NCBI GenBank assembly: GCA_947174665.1
Contig: CAMWJV010000006.1
Location: 1-62,986 of the forward strand
DNA: 62,986 nucleotides
Source of the DNA: an uncultured Lachnospiraceae bacterium
GTDB lineage: Bacteria; Bacillota; Clostridia; Lachnospirales; Lachnospiraceae
Direction: 5' to 3'
Numbering within the stretch: the stretch's first letter is position 1; every line of letters begins with the position of its first letter. Both the position numbers and the translations under genes were made by a program. The notes under the pieces were generated by a model that saw only the letters and a program-made list of their open reading frames with translations, was not told the DNA's origin and did not search any database. Shown here piece by piece: positions 27,200 through 35,423 of this stretch.

Positions 27200-28385
27200 G
27201 ATATTTTCTTTACGCCAAAACAAACCTTTAAGCGAATACAGCAGACAGACCTCCCGGCAGATCATGATGCAGTATGCCATGGCATTAATCCTTTATGTGG
27301 TGATCACGGGAGCACTTATACTGATGGCCTTTACTCTCTACATCTATTACCGAAGGCTGACAGGAGACCAATCCAGCCCTATTTTCTGGACTGCCCAGAT
27401 TGTCCGGGAAACGCTTCCTTTTTGGATTATTCTTATCTATGTCATAGGTTGGATCGTCCTGACCCGGCACTTTGTATGCAGGCCTCTGCGGTATCTGGAT
27501 GAAATTGTGGCGGCCGCGGAACAGCTTGTATCTCCTTCCGACAGTGCCATTACTTTGTCCTCTTCCCTGAAAGACATTCAGAACAACCTGAATCTGGTGC
27601 GGGCACAGGCCCTGCGCAACGCCATACTGGCAAAAGAGGCGGAGCAGCGTAAAAATGATCTGGTAGTCTATCTTGCCCACGACCTGAAGACACCTCTCAC
27701 CAGCGTCATCGGATACCTGACTCTGCTGCGGGATGAACCCCGGCTCTCTCCGGAATTCCGGGAACGTTATACTGGTATTGCTCTGGATAAGGCTATGCGT
27801 CTGGAGGACCTGATCAACGAATTTTTTGACATTACAAGGTTTAATCTGACCACACTGACTCTGGATAAAGAGCAGGTTCATTTGAGCCGTATGCTGGAAC
27901 AGATTACCAACGAATTTCTCCCTATACTCACAGAAAAGAATCTGAGCTGGCGGACGGAGATTGCCCCGAATGTGGAACTGCTCTGCGATCCGGTCAAAAT
28001 GGAGCGGGTATTTGACAATCTGATACGGAACGCCGTGAACTACAGCTATCCGGGCACGGAAATATTGCTTTCCATGCGGCCTGACCATACTGCCCTCCAT
28101 GCCCCGGTCATAGATTCTGCTGCAAACGCGGTTCCCGGTGTGGACATTGCCGACCGCTGTGTGATCATTACGGTCAGCAACCATGGCAGGACTATCCCTC
28201 CCGACAAGCTGAACCGCATCTTCGAGCAATTCTTCCGCCTGGATTCCTCCAGGGCTACCGCCACCGGCGGCGCAGGCCTCGGACTGGCTATCTCAAAGGA
28301 AATTGTGGAGCTTCACGGGGGCACAATCTCCGCCGCCAGCGAAAATGAAACCATTACCTTCACAGTAAAGTTTCCCATGGGCTGA
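27192..28385 (+). CDS. vanS: VanS-type sensor kinase
   Basis: A 397-aa kinase. The H-box VVYLAHDLKTPLTSVIGYL is nearly the VanS signature. Two helices flank a short outer loop: about residues 25-50 and 70-90. The lobe has NLIRNAVNYS and GGAGLGLAISKEI. The best start is the TTG at 27192, which overlaps the vanR stop and follows a G-rich ribosome site; an ATG further upstream lies deep in vanR. The short loop is typical of VanS and differs from the large sensor domains of the other two kinases here. Confidence 0.88.
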   Translation: MNKIFSLRQNKPLSEYSRQTSRQIMMQYAMALILYVVITGALILMAFTLYIYYRRLTGDQSSPIFWTAQIVRETLPFWIILIYVIGWIVLTRHFVCRPLRYLDEIVAAAEQLVSPSDSAITLSSSLKDIQNNLNLVRAQALRNAILAKEAEQRKNDLVVYLAHDLKTPLTSVIGYLTLLRDEPRLSPEFRERYTGIALDKAMRLEDLINEFFDITRFNLTTLTLDKEQVHLSRMLEQITNEFLPILTEKNLSWRTEIAPNVELLCDPVKMERVFDNLIRNAVNYSYPGTEILLSMRPDHTALHAPVIDSAANAVPGVDIADRCVIITVSNHGRTIPPDKLNRIFEQFFRLDSSRATATGGAGLGLAISKEIVELHGGTISAASENETITFTVKFPMG

Positions 28386-28428
28386 AAACTACCCGGCGGA
28401 TCAGAAACCGTCCGCCGTTGTATGAAAT

Positions 28429-28488
28429 CCGTAAGATTTTCCTCATAAATTCTTAGTGCTTCGGAAATAGAAGCTAAAAAGATAAAAT
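28429..28488 (+). promoter_or_regulatory. probable VanR-dependent promoter of vanG
   Basis: CCGTAAGATTTT at 28429-28440 matches the VanR-like box only in part but shares GATTTTC with the region upstream of vanR; ATAAATTCTTAG follows. A TAAAAT -10-like box at 28483-28488 has a weak -35 (TTCGGA, 28460-28465). Together they suggest a separate activated promoter for vanG, as known from clostridial vanG loci. Moderate to low certainty. Confidence 0.4.
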
Positions 28489-28530
28489 GTCCTGTTCTGG
28501 TACACTTTTTGTATCGGACAGGACTTTTTT
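28489..28530 (+). terminator. terminator between vanS and vanG
   Basis: GTCCTGTTC and its partner GGACAGGAC flank a 20-nt loop and are followed by TTTTTT (28525-28530). It would end vanRS transcripts. The predicted start point of the vanG promoter falls inside the left arm, so vanG transcripts could not form it fully. Confidence 0.7.
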
Positions 28531-28589
28531 ATGTCCGGTTTCAACATCCGGCATTGACTATTGTGCCATAGACAGGAAAGGAAAATCTT

Positions 28590-29636
28590 ATGAAAAAACA
28601 AAATGTATTAATTTTCTTTGGCGGCTGTTCCTCAGAGTACAGCGTCTCACTCTCCTCCGCTTCCGGCGTTCTCCTGAATCTGGACCCCAACCGGTACAAC
28701 CCGGTCACCGTTGGCATTAGCCGAGAAGGAAAATGGTATTACTATACCGGTTCCACAGAAAAAATTCTGGAGGACACCTGGCAGAACGTGGAGGACTGCA
28801 CGCCCGCCGCTCTTTCCCCCAGCCGGGGCGACTGCTGCCTGCTTTTGCTGAGAGAGACGGGCACAGAGCGTATCCCCATAGACATCGCACTCCCTGTACT
28901 GCACGGCAAAAACGGTGAGGACGGCACTCTCCAGGGATTGCTGGAGCTCGCAGGCATTCCTCTGGCGGGCTGCGGTGTTCTGGCATCTGCCCTGTGTATG
29001 GACAAGGACAGAGCACACAAGCTTGCAGGCCTTGCCGGAATCCGGGTTCCGAAGGCGCTGGTGGTGGAAGCGCAGACACCGCAGGCCGTAGATTTTGCCC
29101 GGGAAATCGGGTATCCCCTCTATGTGAAACCCGTCAGAGCAGGCTCCTCCTATGGTGTCACAAAGGTCAATACTCCTGACGAGCTTATTCCCGCCCTCTC
29201 TCTGGCTCTACAATATGACACTCTCGTCATTTTAGAAGAGAACATTGAAGGTTTTGAGGTAGGCTGCGCCGTGTTGGGCAGCTCTGACCTGATCGTAGGA
29301 GAGGTGGATGAAATTCAGCTCTCCGGAGGATTTTTTGATTTCACGGAAAAATACACCCTGAAAACCTCTGCCATTCATGTTCCCGCCAGGATCAGCCCGG
29401 AGAAATCCGCCGAAATCAAGGAAGCCGCCAAATGCATTTACCGCGCCCTGGGATGCAGCGGTTTCGCCAGGGTTGACTTATTCCTGACACCGGCAGGCGA
29501 AATTGTATTCAACGAAGTCAATACTATCCCCGGCTTCACCGCCCACAGCCGATACCCCGGTATGATGAAAGCGGCAGGATACAGCTTCACCGAGATTCTG
29601 ACCATGATTCTGGAGGACGCCCAATGCTCACATTAA
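28590..29636 (+). CDS. vanG: D-alanine-D-serine ligase, VanG type
   Basis: A 348-aa ATP-grasp ligase. It makes D-Ala-D-Ser, which replaces D-Ala-D-Ala at the end of peptidoglycan precursors and lowers vancomycin binding. The N-terminus has IFFGGCSSEYSVSL, the ATP-grasp core has KPVRAGSSYGV, and the omega loop is FDFTEKYTLKTSAIHVPA; the EKY form is that of D-Ala-D-Ser ligases (VanC/E/G/L/N). FNEVNTIPGFTAHSRYP is the metal and substrate end. An AGGAAAGG site precedes the ATG. It overlaps vanXY by 13 bp. A housekeeping Ddl is unlikely given the neighbours. Confidence 0.92.
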   Translation: MKKQNVLIFFGGCSSEYSVSLSSASGVLLNLDPNRYNPVTVGISREGKWYYYTGSTEKILEDTWQNVEDCTPAALSPSRGDCCLLLLRETGTERIPIDIALPVLHGKNGEDGTLQGLLELAGIPLAGCGVLASALCMDKDRAHKLAGLAGIRVPKALVVEAQTPQAVDFAREIGYPLYVKPVRAGSSYGVTKVNTPDELIPALSLALQYDTLVILEENIEGFEVGCAVLGSSDLIVGEVDEIQLSGGFFDFTEKYTLKTSAIHVPARISPEKSAEIKEAAKCIYRALGCSGFARVDLFLTPAGEIVFNEVNTIPGFTAHSRYPGMMKAAGYSFTEILTMILEDAQCSH

Positions 29637-30370
29637 CTGAACAAAGTATATACACCGGAAATCTGATACTGGTAAATGAACACCATGGTCTTCAGAGAGA
29701 GCCTGAGGACTTTCTGGTGCCTGTTCGGGACAGGATGCCTGAAATTCTTCTGCAAAGATGCGCTGCGATTCTGCTGAATGAGTTGATGCAGGAAATCCAC
29801 GGCTGGCGCTCTATCGTTCCCGTCAGCGGCTACCGCCCCCTTGCGGAGCAGCAACGTATCTGGGACGATTCACTCCTGGAAAACGGACTTGAGTTTACCC
29901 GGAAATATGTAGCGCTTCCCGGCCACAGCGAACACCAGACCGGACTTGCCATAGACTTAGGTTTAAAACAGGAAAATATTGATTTCATACGCCCTGATTT
30001 CCCCTACACCGGCATTTGTCAGACTTTTCGGAAAAAGGCGTCAAAATACGGCTTTATTCTCCGTTACCCTGCAGGAAAAGAGTGCGTTACAGGTATCGGA
30101 CACGAACCCTGGCACTTTCGCTATGTGGGGACGCCTCACGCCGAAATAATGGAACAAAACGACCTGACATTGGAAGAATATATCGAATTTGTCAAGCAGT
30201 TCCCTTATGACTGCAATGCGTATTCTGTTCGAAACGGCTCGCGTAAGATCCGGATCAGCTATCTTTCCGCCCGGGAAGCTTTTTCCGTGGAGTTTCCCGA
30301 TGATCTGCCATGCACTGTTTCCGGCAATAACACTGATGGTTTTATTATCACGGAATGGGAGGAAATATGA
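29624..30370 (+). CDS. vanXY: D,D-peptidase/D,D-carboxypeptidase VanXY
   Basis: A 248-aa zinc peptidase of the VanXY/VanY family. It removes D-Ala-D-Ala and the terminal D-Ala of normal precursors. The zinc motif SEHQTGLAIDLG (His and Asp) and the later HEPWHFRYVG (catalytic Glu and zinc His) are both present. No signal peptide or membrane anchor is seen, as expected for the cytoplasmic bifunctional XY type. It is overlapped by vanG at the start and vanT at the end, so the three genes are tightly coupled. Confidence 0.92.
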   Translation: MLTLTEQSIYTGNLILVNEHHGLQREPEDFLVPVRDRMPEILLQRCAAILLNELMQEIHGWRSIVPVSGYRPLAEQQRIWDDSLLENGLEFTRKYVALPGHSEHQTGLAIDLGLKQENIDFIRPDFPYTGICQTFRKKASKYGFILRYPAGKECVTGIGHEPWHFRYVGTPHAEIMEQNDLTLEEYIEFVKQFPYDCNAYSVRNGSRKIRISYLSAREAFSVEFPDDLPCTVSGNNTDGFIITEWEEI

Positions 30371-32682
30371 ATACACAAAAGAATTACGGCCGTCTTGACC
30401 GGTTCCGCCTGATTGCGGCCTTTCTTGTTATCGCTATCCACACGTCACCCCTGACCTCCGTCAGTGCGAATGCGGATTTTTTCTTTACCCGAGTCCTCGC
30501 CAGAGTAGCCGTTCCGTTCTTTTTTATGGTTACAGGTCATTTTACTCTGAGTGCGCTCTTCACTTCCGACAATGCCGGGCATGTCTGCCCCCCCCACTTG
30601 CAGAGCGCTTCCGCAGGACGCGCTGTGAAGCGGTGCCTTTTAAAGCTGTGTCTGCTTTACGGCGGTGCCATCCTGCTGTACCTGCCTCTGGGAATCTACG
30701 CAGGGCACTACCGGGAAGCTTCAATCGCGGAGGTTTTGCGTATGCTGATATATGACGGCACTTTCTATCACCTGTGGTATTTTCCTGCCTGCATTCTGGG
30801 AGTACTGATCGTGAGCCTACTGAGTCGTTTTTGCAGTATTCGGATTGCGCTGGTCATCTCCTCCCTCCTTTATATGACAGGCCTGCTGGGCGACAGCTAT
30901 TTTGGGCTGGCAGCAAAGGTTCCTTTTCTCAATGGGGCCTATGAAGCTATGTTCCATCTCTTCTCCTACACCCGTAACGGTTTATTTCTGGCGCCGCTTT
31001 TTCTGCTGCTGGGCATTTGGGCCGGAAGACTCTCCTACTCAACCGAATCACGGCAGGAAAAGCGTGCAGGAGAATCCGGGTCTGTCTCCCTCCGACATCA
31101 GAGCGTTAAAGGCCTGCTCTCTCAGCCCCTGCCCTGCGGCATCTGTCTGGCTGTCTCTTTCGGCACAATGACGGCAGAAGCATTTCTTCTTCACTCTTTT
31201 TCGCTTCAGCGCCATGACAGCATGTATATTTTTCTTGTACCAGTGATGTTCTTCTTATACCGGCTGCTGTTGACCATGCCCGGGATTGCCTCGCAAAAAA
31301 GGCTCCGTACTGCCGCCATGTGGATCTACATCCTGCATCCGGCTTTCATTGTGATAGTTCGCGGTGCCGCGAAGCCGCTGCACCTGACGGCTGTTTTGGT
31401 GGACAACAGCCTGATCCATTACCTGACTGTCTCTCTCCTGTCCGCTGCCGCCGGTATTTTTCTGACCCTGATACGGGAAAAATTACCCAAAAGCTTTCGA
31501 GGCAGACTCAAACCTGCGGCTGACAGCCGAATTATGCATGAAAGCGCGTCAGCGCCGGACGCTCCCCTCACACACCGCGCCTGGATTGAGCTGGATATGG
31601 ATGCCCTGGAACACAACGTCCGTTTTCTGCAATCCCGTCTGCCTGCGGAGTGTAAGCTGATGCCTGCGGTAAAGGCAAACGCATACGGCCACGGCGCGGT
31701 TCCGATTGCAAAAGAATTAAACCGCCTGGGTGTTGATTCCTTCTGTGTCGCCTGTGTGTCAGAAGGGATAGAACTGCGAAAGGCAGGTGTCAAAGGAGAG
31801 ATTTTGATCTTAGGCTACACCTCTCCCGACCAGTTCCCGCAGCTGCGCCGTTACCGCCTGACGCAGACAGTACTGGACTACACCTATGCGAAATGCCTGC
31901 AGCAGAGCGGAATCCGGCTGCATGTACACATTGCCGTGGACACAGGCATGCACCGGTTGGGAATACGCTGCGAGGACATGGAGCAGATTGCTGCCATATA
32001 TGAAATAGGGAATCTTATGGTTGACGGAATATATACCCATCTGTCCGCCTGCGACTCCGATGGTCCAGAAAGCCGTTCCTTCACCGAGAGCCAACTTGCC
32101 GCTTTCTTTCAGGTCATAGAAGTGCTGAAAGCAAAAGGCTGCCCCTGCAGAGGACTTCACCTGCTCTCAAGTTATGGTATCCTGAACTACCCTGACGCAG
32201 CTGCAGATTATGTGCGCCCCGGCATAGCTCTCTATGGACTGTTAAGCAGAGATGAGGATAACAATCCTTCTCTCCGTCCTGTTCTGTCACTGAAAGCACA
32301 GGTATCCTCACTGCGCACTTTGCACAGCGGCGAATCCGCCGGATACGGACTGTCCTTTACCGCCGACCATGACATGAAGCTGGCTGTCCTTTCCATCGGC
32401 TATGCGGACGGGCTGCCAAGAGCCCTATCCGACGGAAACGGGCGCGTCCTGATCAACGGACACAGCGCCCCCGTTATCGGACGCATCTGCATGGATCAGA
32501 CTCTGGTGGATGTGAGCCGGATTCCAAAGGTTGCTCAGGGAGACACCGCGATTCTCATCGGCCGCTCCGGCATGCAGGAAATCACTGCGGGAGAACTGGC
32601 CGCGCGATGCGGAACGATCACCAACGAAATCCTGAGCCGGCTGGGCGGACGGCTGGAGAGGACAAGGGAAAGTACAAATTGA
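30367..32682 (+). CDS. vanT: membrane serine racemase VanT
   Basis: A 771-aa two-part protein. Residues 1-380 form about ten membrane helices of the acyltransferase-3 type (LDRFRLIAAFLVIAIHTSP), thought to take up L-serine. Residues about 400-771 are an alanine-racemase-fold PLP enzyme: the lysine motif AVKANAYGHG, the Tyr-bearing SAGYGLSFTA and GRICMDQTLVDVS. It supplies D-serine for VanG. The ATG at 30367 has GGGAGG and overlaps the vanXY stop (ATGA). The fused two-domain form is diagnostic of VanT. Confidence 0.93.
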   Translation: MNTQKNYGRLDRFRLIAAFLVIAIHTSPLTSVSANADFFFTRVLARVAVPFFFMVTGHFTLSALFTSDNAGHVCPPHLQSASAGRAVKRCLLKLCLLYGGAILLYLPLGIYAGHYREASIAEVLRMLIYDGTFYHLWYFPACILGVLIVSLLSRFCSIRIALVISSLLYMTGLLGDSYFGLAAKVPFLNGAYEAMFHLFSYTRNGLFLAPLFLLLGIWAGRLSYSTESRQEKRAGESGSVSLRHQSVKGLLSQPLPCGICLAVSFGTMTAEAFLLHSFSLQRHDSMYIFLVPVMFFLYRLLLTMPGIASQKRLRTAAMWIYILHPAFIVIVRGAAKPLHLTAVLVDNSLIHYLTVSLLSAAAGIFLTLIREKLPKSFRGRLKPAADSRIMHESASAPDAPLTHRAWIELDMDALEHNVRFLQSRLPAECKLMPAVKANAYGHGAVPIAKELNRLGVDSFCVACVSEGIELRKAGVKGEILILGYTSPDQFPQLRRYRLTQTVLDYTYAKCLQQSGIRLHVHIAVDTGMHRLGIRCEDMEQIAAIYEIGNLMVDGIYTHLSACDSDGPESRSFTESQLAAFFQVIEVLKAKGCPCRGLHLLSSYGILNYPDAAADYVRPGIALYGLLSRDEDNNPSLRPVLSLKAQVSSLRTLHSGESAGYGLSFTADHDMKLAVLSIGYADGLPRALSDGNGRVLINGHSAPVIGRICMDQTLVDVSRIPKVAQGDTAILIGRSGMQEITAGELAARCGTITNEILSRLGGRLERTRESTN

Positions 32683-32692
32683 AATTGTTCTG

Positions 32693-32743
32693 TTGACATT
32701 TGAATAAAAATCTATATAATAAAATCAGTAACGATTACTGATT
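32693..32743 (+). promoter_or_regulatory. perR promoter with overlapping palindromic Fur/PerR box
   Basis: TTGACA (32693-32698), a 16-bp spacer and TATAAT (32715-32720) form a strong promoter. Right behind it lies a perfect palindrome, AATCAGTAA-CGA-TTACTGATT (32723-32743), at the expected transcription start. A Fur-family protein bound there would block its own transcription. Confidence 0.7.
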
Positions 32744-32761
32744 TTTAGAAAGGAGACGGCG

Positions 32762-33175
32762 GTGGCCACACTAAAACACAGCAGACAGAGGGAAATGATC
32801 AAAAATTTTCTGATGACCCGTAAGGATCATCCTACTGCGGATGTGGTATATATGAATGTACGGCAGCAAAATCCCAATATCAGCCTTGGGACCGTATACC
32901 GCAATCTCACTCTCCTTGCGGACATCGGAGAAATCCGGCGGCTGCGCGTGGGGGACGGTGTGGATCACTTTGATGCCGACACTTCTCCCCATTACCATTT
33001 TGTCTGCTCAGAATGCGGCTGTGTAAGTGATCTGGAAATGGACAGCATTGAGGAAATAACAGAAATTGCAGGCGCCAATTTCGACGGATATATCGCCGGT
33101 CATATTACTTATTTTTACGGAATCTGCGGAAAATGCACGAAGCTCAACGGAACAGAGCACACTGCGAAAATGTAA
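32762..33175 (+). CDS. perR: Fur-family regulator, PerR-like
   Basis: A 137-aa protein with an N-terminal winged helix, then [12 protein letters not shown], which carries the metal-binding His and Asp residues, and two CxxC zinc pairs (CSEC, CGKC). It starts at GTG after AAAGGAGA. The adjoining reverse rubrerythrin suggests a peroxide-sensing PerR role rather than iron control by Fur, but the two cannot be told apart with certainty. It probably represses itself at the palindrome before it. Confidence 0.85.
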   Translation: MATLKHSRQREMIKNFLMTRKDHPTADVVYMNVRQQNPNISLGTVYRNLTLLADIGEIRRLRVGDGVDHFDADTSPHYHFVCSECGCVSDLEMDSIEEITEIAGANFDGYIAGHITYFYGICGKCTKLNGTEHTAKM

Positions 33176-33195
33176 CTGTCCGGGCAGTCTGTCAG

Positions 33196-33213
33196 AGCCA
33201 TGCAGGTATGGCT
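33196..33213 (+). other. stem-loop between perR and rubrerythrin
   Basis: AGCCAT (33196-33201) and ATGGCT (33208-33213) enclose a 6-nt loop in the 83-bp space between the genes. There is no T-run after it, so it may be a processing or stability hairpin in a shared transcript. Confidence 0.35.
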
Positions 33214-33258
33214 TTGACTCCATTACCCGTGAGAATAAAACAAAAGGAGAATAAAATT

Positions 33259-33798
33259 ATGAAGTATGTATGTCAGGTATGTGGTTATGTTCACGAAGGA
33301 GATGCAGCACCCGCTGAGTGCCCCATCTGCCATGCGCCCGCTGAGAAATTTGCCGCTCAGTCCGGTGAGAAGACCTGGGCCGCAGAGCATGTTGTAGGTG
33401 TTGCACAGGGCGTTCGCGAGGACATCATCAAAGATCTGCGCGACAATTTCAACGGAGAGTGCTCCGAGGTCGGCATGTATCTTGCAATGGCAAGAGTTGC
33501 ATACAGAGAGGGTTATCCCGAAGTTGGCATGTATTATGAGAAAGCTGCCTACGAAGAGGCTGAGCATGCTGCAAAGTTTGCGGAGCTGCTGGGTGAGGTT
33601 GTCACCGATTCCACCAAGAAGAACCTGCAGATGAGAGTAGATGCCGAGAACGGCGCTACCGCAGGCAAGACCGATCTGGCTAAGAGAGCCAAGGAGTTGG
33701 GCTTGGATGCAATCCATGATACCGTTCATGAGATGGCCCGCGATGAGGCAAGACATGGCAAGGCATTTGAGGGACTTCTTCAGAGATACTTCAGCTAA
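33259..33798 (+). CDS. reverse rubrerythrin
   Basis: A 179-aa oxidative stress protein. A rubredoxin-type iron centre comes first (C5, C8, C21, C24), followed by a ferritin-like diiron domain with EEAEHAAKF and [11 protein letters not shown]. This order is reversed from classical rubrerythrin and matches the clostridial reverse rubrerythrins that reduce hydrogen peroxide and oxygen. The ATG at 33259 has AAGGAGA upstream; the reading frame is open further upstream but without a start signal. It is probably under PerR control. Confidence 0.93.
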   Translation: MKYVCQVCGYVHEGDAAPAECPICHAPAEKFAAQSGEKTWAAEHVVGVAQGVREDIIKDLRDNFNGECSEVGMYLAMARVAYREGYPEVGMYYEKAAYEEAEHAAKFAELLGEVVTDSTKKNLQMRVDAENGATAGKTDLAKRAKELGLDAIHDTVHEMARDEARHGKAFEGLLQRYFS

Positions 33799-33831
33799 AC
33801 AAACCTCTCCATTTTAAAGGATTAGAGTAAA

Positions 33832-33865
33832 AAAGGGGATGAACCGGAAATGGTTTATCCCCTTT
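33832..33865. terminator. bidirectional terminator
   Basis: A 14-bp stem (AAAGGGGATGAACC with GGTTTATCCCCTTT, one G-T pair) and a 6-nt loop lie between convergent genes. The A-run before it gives a T-run on the minus strand; the + side ends in TTTG only. It probably serves rubrerythrin and the nuclease gene. Confidence 0.7.
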
Positions 33866-33874
33866 GAAATCGTT

Positions 33875-34945
33875 TTATAACATATCCGAAGCAGTCTGAA
33901 TTTCGCAGGTATAGCGTTCATAGCACTTTTCGGCTTCATTCCTGCTCAGTGAAAAATGACGCATTAATTTTTTGTGAATTGCCTCAGCACTATTGCCCTC
34001 CTCAAGATTATCTAAGATGAGGGCCTTGATACCCTGCTCACGCCCCTGCTCAAGGCCCCGTTCAAGACCCTGTTCAAGGCCCCGTTCAAGACCCTGTTCA
34101 AGGCCCCGTTCAAGACCCTGTTCAAGGCCCTGTTCAAGGCCCTGTTCAAGACCCTGCGCCATTCCTTTGCGGTTGGCTTCGGCCATCATGGAGTTGTATT
34201 CCCATTCACCGCGGAGATGGCGCTCGCATTCCTCCGCAAATTTAGAGTCATTGCATAGAGTGCAGACGCTTCCTGCTAAAGCTTCCATATACTTATTATT
34301 TTCTGCAATCATATTAAACTCCTTCCAAGTGGTGGATTTCAATAGTTTTGCCCACTGATAAATTCCATTCGGGTCATCCTTGTCCACAGCATTCTCAAGA
34401 TGCTTTAATGATACCACCTCCATATGGAAATTTCTACTGAAAATTTGATGATCCCTTGTATTCATCAGATAGTATTGGCTTAAAAAATCTTCCGTATTGC
34501 GGGTGTCACCCTTTGGAAATAAATCACTGTCCATGATGGCAATATGTATAACGGGAGGGAGATTGCTGTAATCTCCGCCTCGGGGCAGGCTTTTTGAGTA
34601 TATTCTGCAGAGCTGGTACAAAAAACGCTCCGGCAGGTAGTCATAATGCGCCACCTGCATTTCAATATCTACAATCGTCTTATTGTTAAGACAGACCTTC
34701 ACATCCAGAACAATATCCTTATCGTCCACGGAAGAACCTGTTTCCATGGGATTCATAACTTCCAAGCTGGTAATATCGTCAGGATTGATATTCAGCTTTG
34801 CCGCCAGAAATCCTTTCAGGGCATAGGTATTATGTTGAAATGATGCGGTAAACATGTAATCGTGGGTCAGAGGAAAACGCAACTCTCCGCTGAGTGGCAG
34901 AATGTCTCTTTTGAAGTCCGGAACTTCCGGTGGCAGAATGGTCAT
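33875..34945 (-). CDS. Rpn/PD-(D/E)XK nuclease family transposase-like protein
   Basis: A 356-aa protein of the Rpn (recombination-promoting nuclease, PDDEXK_2) family. The N-terminal half has TASFQHNTYALKGFLAAKL, then DIVLDVKVCLNNKTIVDIEMQV, which carries the D...ExQ-type nuclease motif, and YLPERFLYQLCRIYSKSL. Near the C-terminus is a run of EQGL/ERGL repeats (34020-34155). The ATG at 34945 with AAAGGAGT is preferred over 34984. A -35/-10 pair and palindrome lie upstream at 35044-35082. Confidence 0.85.
   Translation of the reverse strand: MTILPPEVPDFKRDILPLSGELRFPLTHDYMFTASFQHNTYALKGFLAAKLNINPDDITSLEVMNPMETGSSVDDKDIVLDVKVCLNNKTIVDIEMQVAHYDYLPERFLYQLCRIYSKSLPRGGDYSNLPPVIHIAIMDSDLFPKGDTRNTEDFLSQYYLMNTRDHQIFSRNFHMEVVSLKHLENAVDKDDPNGIYQWAKLLKSTTWKEFNMIAENNKYMEALAGSVCTLCNDSKFAEECERHLRGEWEYNSMMAEANRKGMAQGLEQGLEQGLEQGLERGLEQGLERGLEQGLERGLEQGREQGIKALILDNLEEGNSAEAIHKKLMRHFSLSRNEAEKCYERYTCEIQTASDML
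34020..34155 (-). repeat. in-frame 12/24-bp tandem repeat in rpn gene
   Basis: Units of 12 bp (GTTCAAGACCCT and GTTCAAGGCCCC on the + strand) alternate about ten times, giving EQGL and ERGL blocks without breaking the frame. Such tracts change length easily by slippage and would vary the linker before the C-terminal helix. Confidence 0.85.
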
Positions 34946-35043
34946 TGGTGACTCCTTTCCTGGATTGTGCAGATGAGAAAACACTGCGAAATGATTTGAT
35001 GAATCAGGCTGATACGCCCTGGTTATTACGAAATTTAAGAATA

Positions 35044-35082
35044 GTATATTTTAAATATACAATATATAATGATATTTGTCAA
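35044..35082 (-). promoter_or_regulatory. rpn promoter with palindrome over -10
   Basis: On the minus strand TTGACA (35082-35077), a 17-bp spacer and TATATT (35059-35054) form a good promoter. The 17-bp palindrome GTATATTTTAAATATAC (35044-35060) covers the -10 box and could be a repressor site. The start codon is about 100 bp downstream. Confidence 0.55.
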
Positions 35083-35160
35083 CAATAGATTTTCAAAATT
35101 TGTAAAAGGCATCTCTCTGAAGCGCCTGCTCCCAAGAAACACCTTTCTCCAATAAATTAT

Positions 35161-35397
35161 TTATTTAAAGCTGCTAAGCTGTTCTTTCAGCTCGGCCAGC
35201 AGTTCCAGATCCGACTGCTGTACCTTGATATTCGCAGTCAGCGGTTCTTCACCGGGCCTGGTGACAGTAATCTCCAATATTGTTCCCTCCTCCATGGACC
35301 TGGAGAAAACTTTCTTCACAAAGGCCATAAATTTTGGATGATTGCGCTCAAACTGTGCCTTTGCGCTCATCAGTTTTAATATGGATGCGGGATTCAT
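35161..35397 (-). CDS. hypothetical protein, 78 aa
   Basis: A small protein with the helical start MNPASILKLMSAKAQFE and a beta-rich middle (GTILEITVTRPGEEPLTANI), ending in a helix. The ATG at 35397 has AAGGAG at good distance. It follows the Cys-rich gene upstream by 26 bp and is likely co-transcribed. I do not recognise the family. Confidence 0.55.
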   Translation of the reverse strand: MNPASILKLMSAKAQFERNHPKFMAFVKKVFSRSMEEGTILEITVTRPGEEPLTANIKVQQSDLELLAELKEQLSSFK

Positions 35398-35423
35398 ATA
35401 TTCATCTCCTTCACCTGCATTTT

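Noticed and set aside
27285..28229. Minus strand reading frame of 314 codons
   Set aside because: It is the shadow of vanS, which has all kinase motifs.
28590..29636. Housekeeping D-Ala-D-Ala ligase
   Set aside because: The EKY omega loop and the vanXY and vanT neighbours point to D-Ala-D-Ser ligase.
34020..34155. Possible CRISPR-like repeats
   Set aside because: Units are 12 bp, adjacent without spacers and in frame within a nuclease gene.
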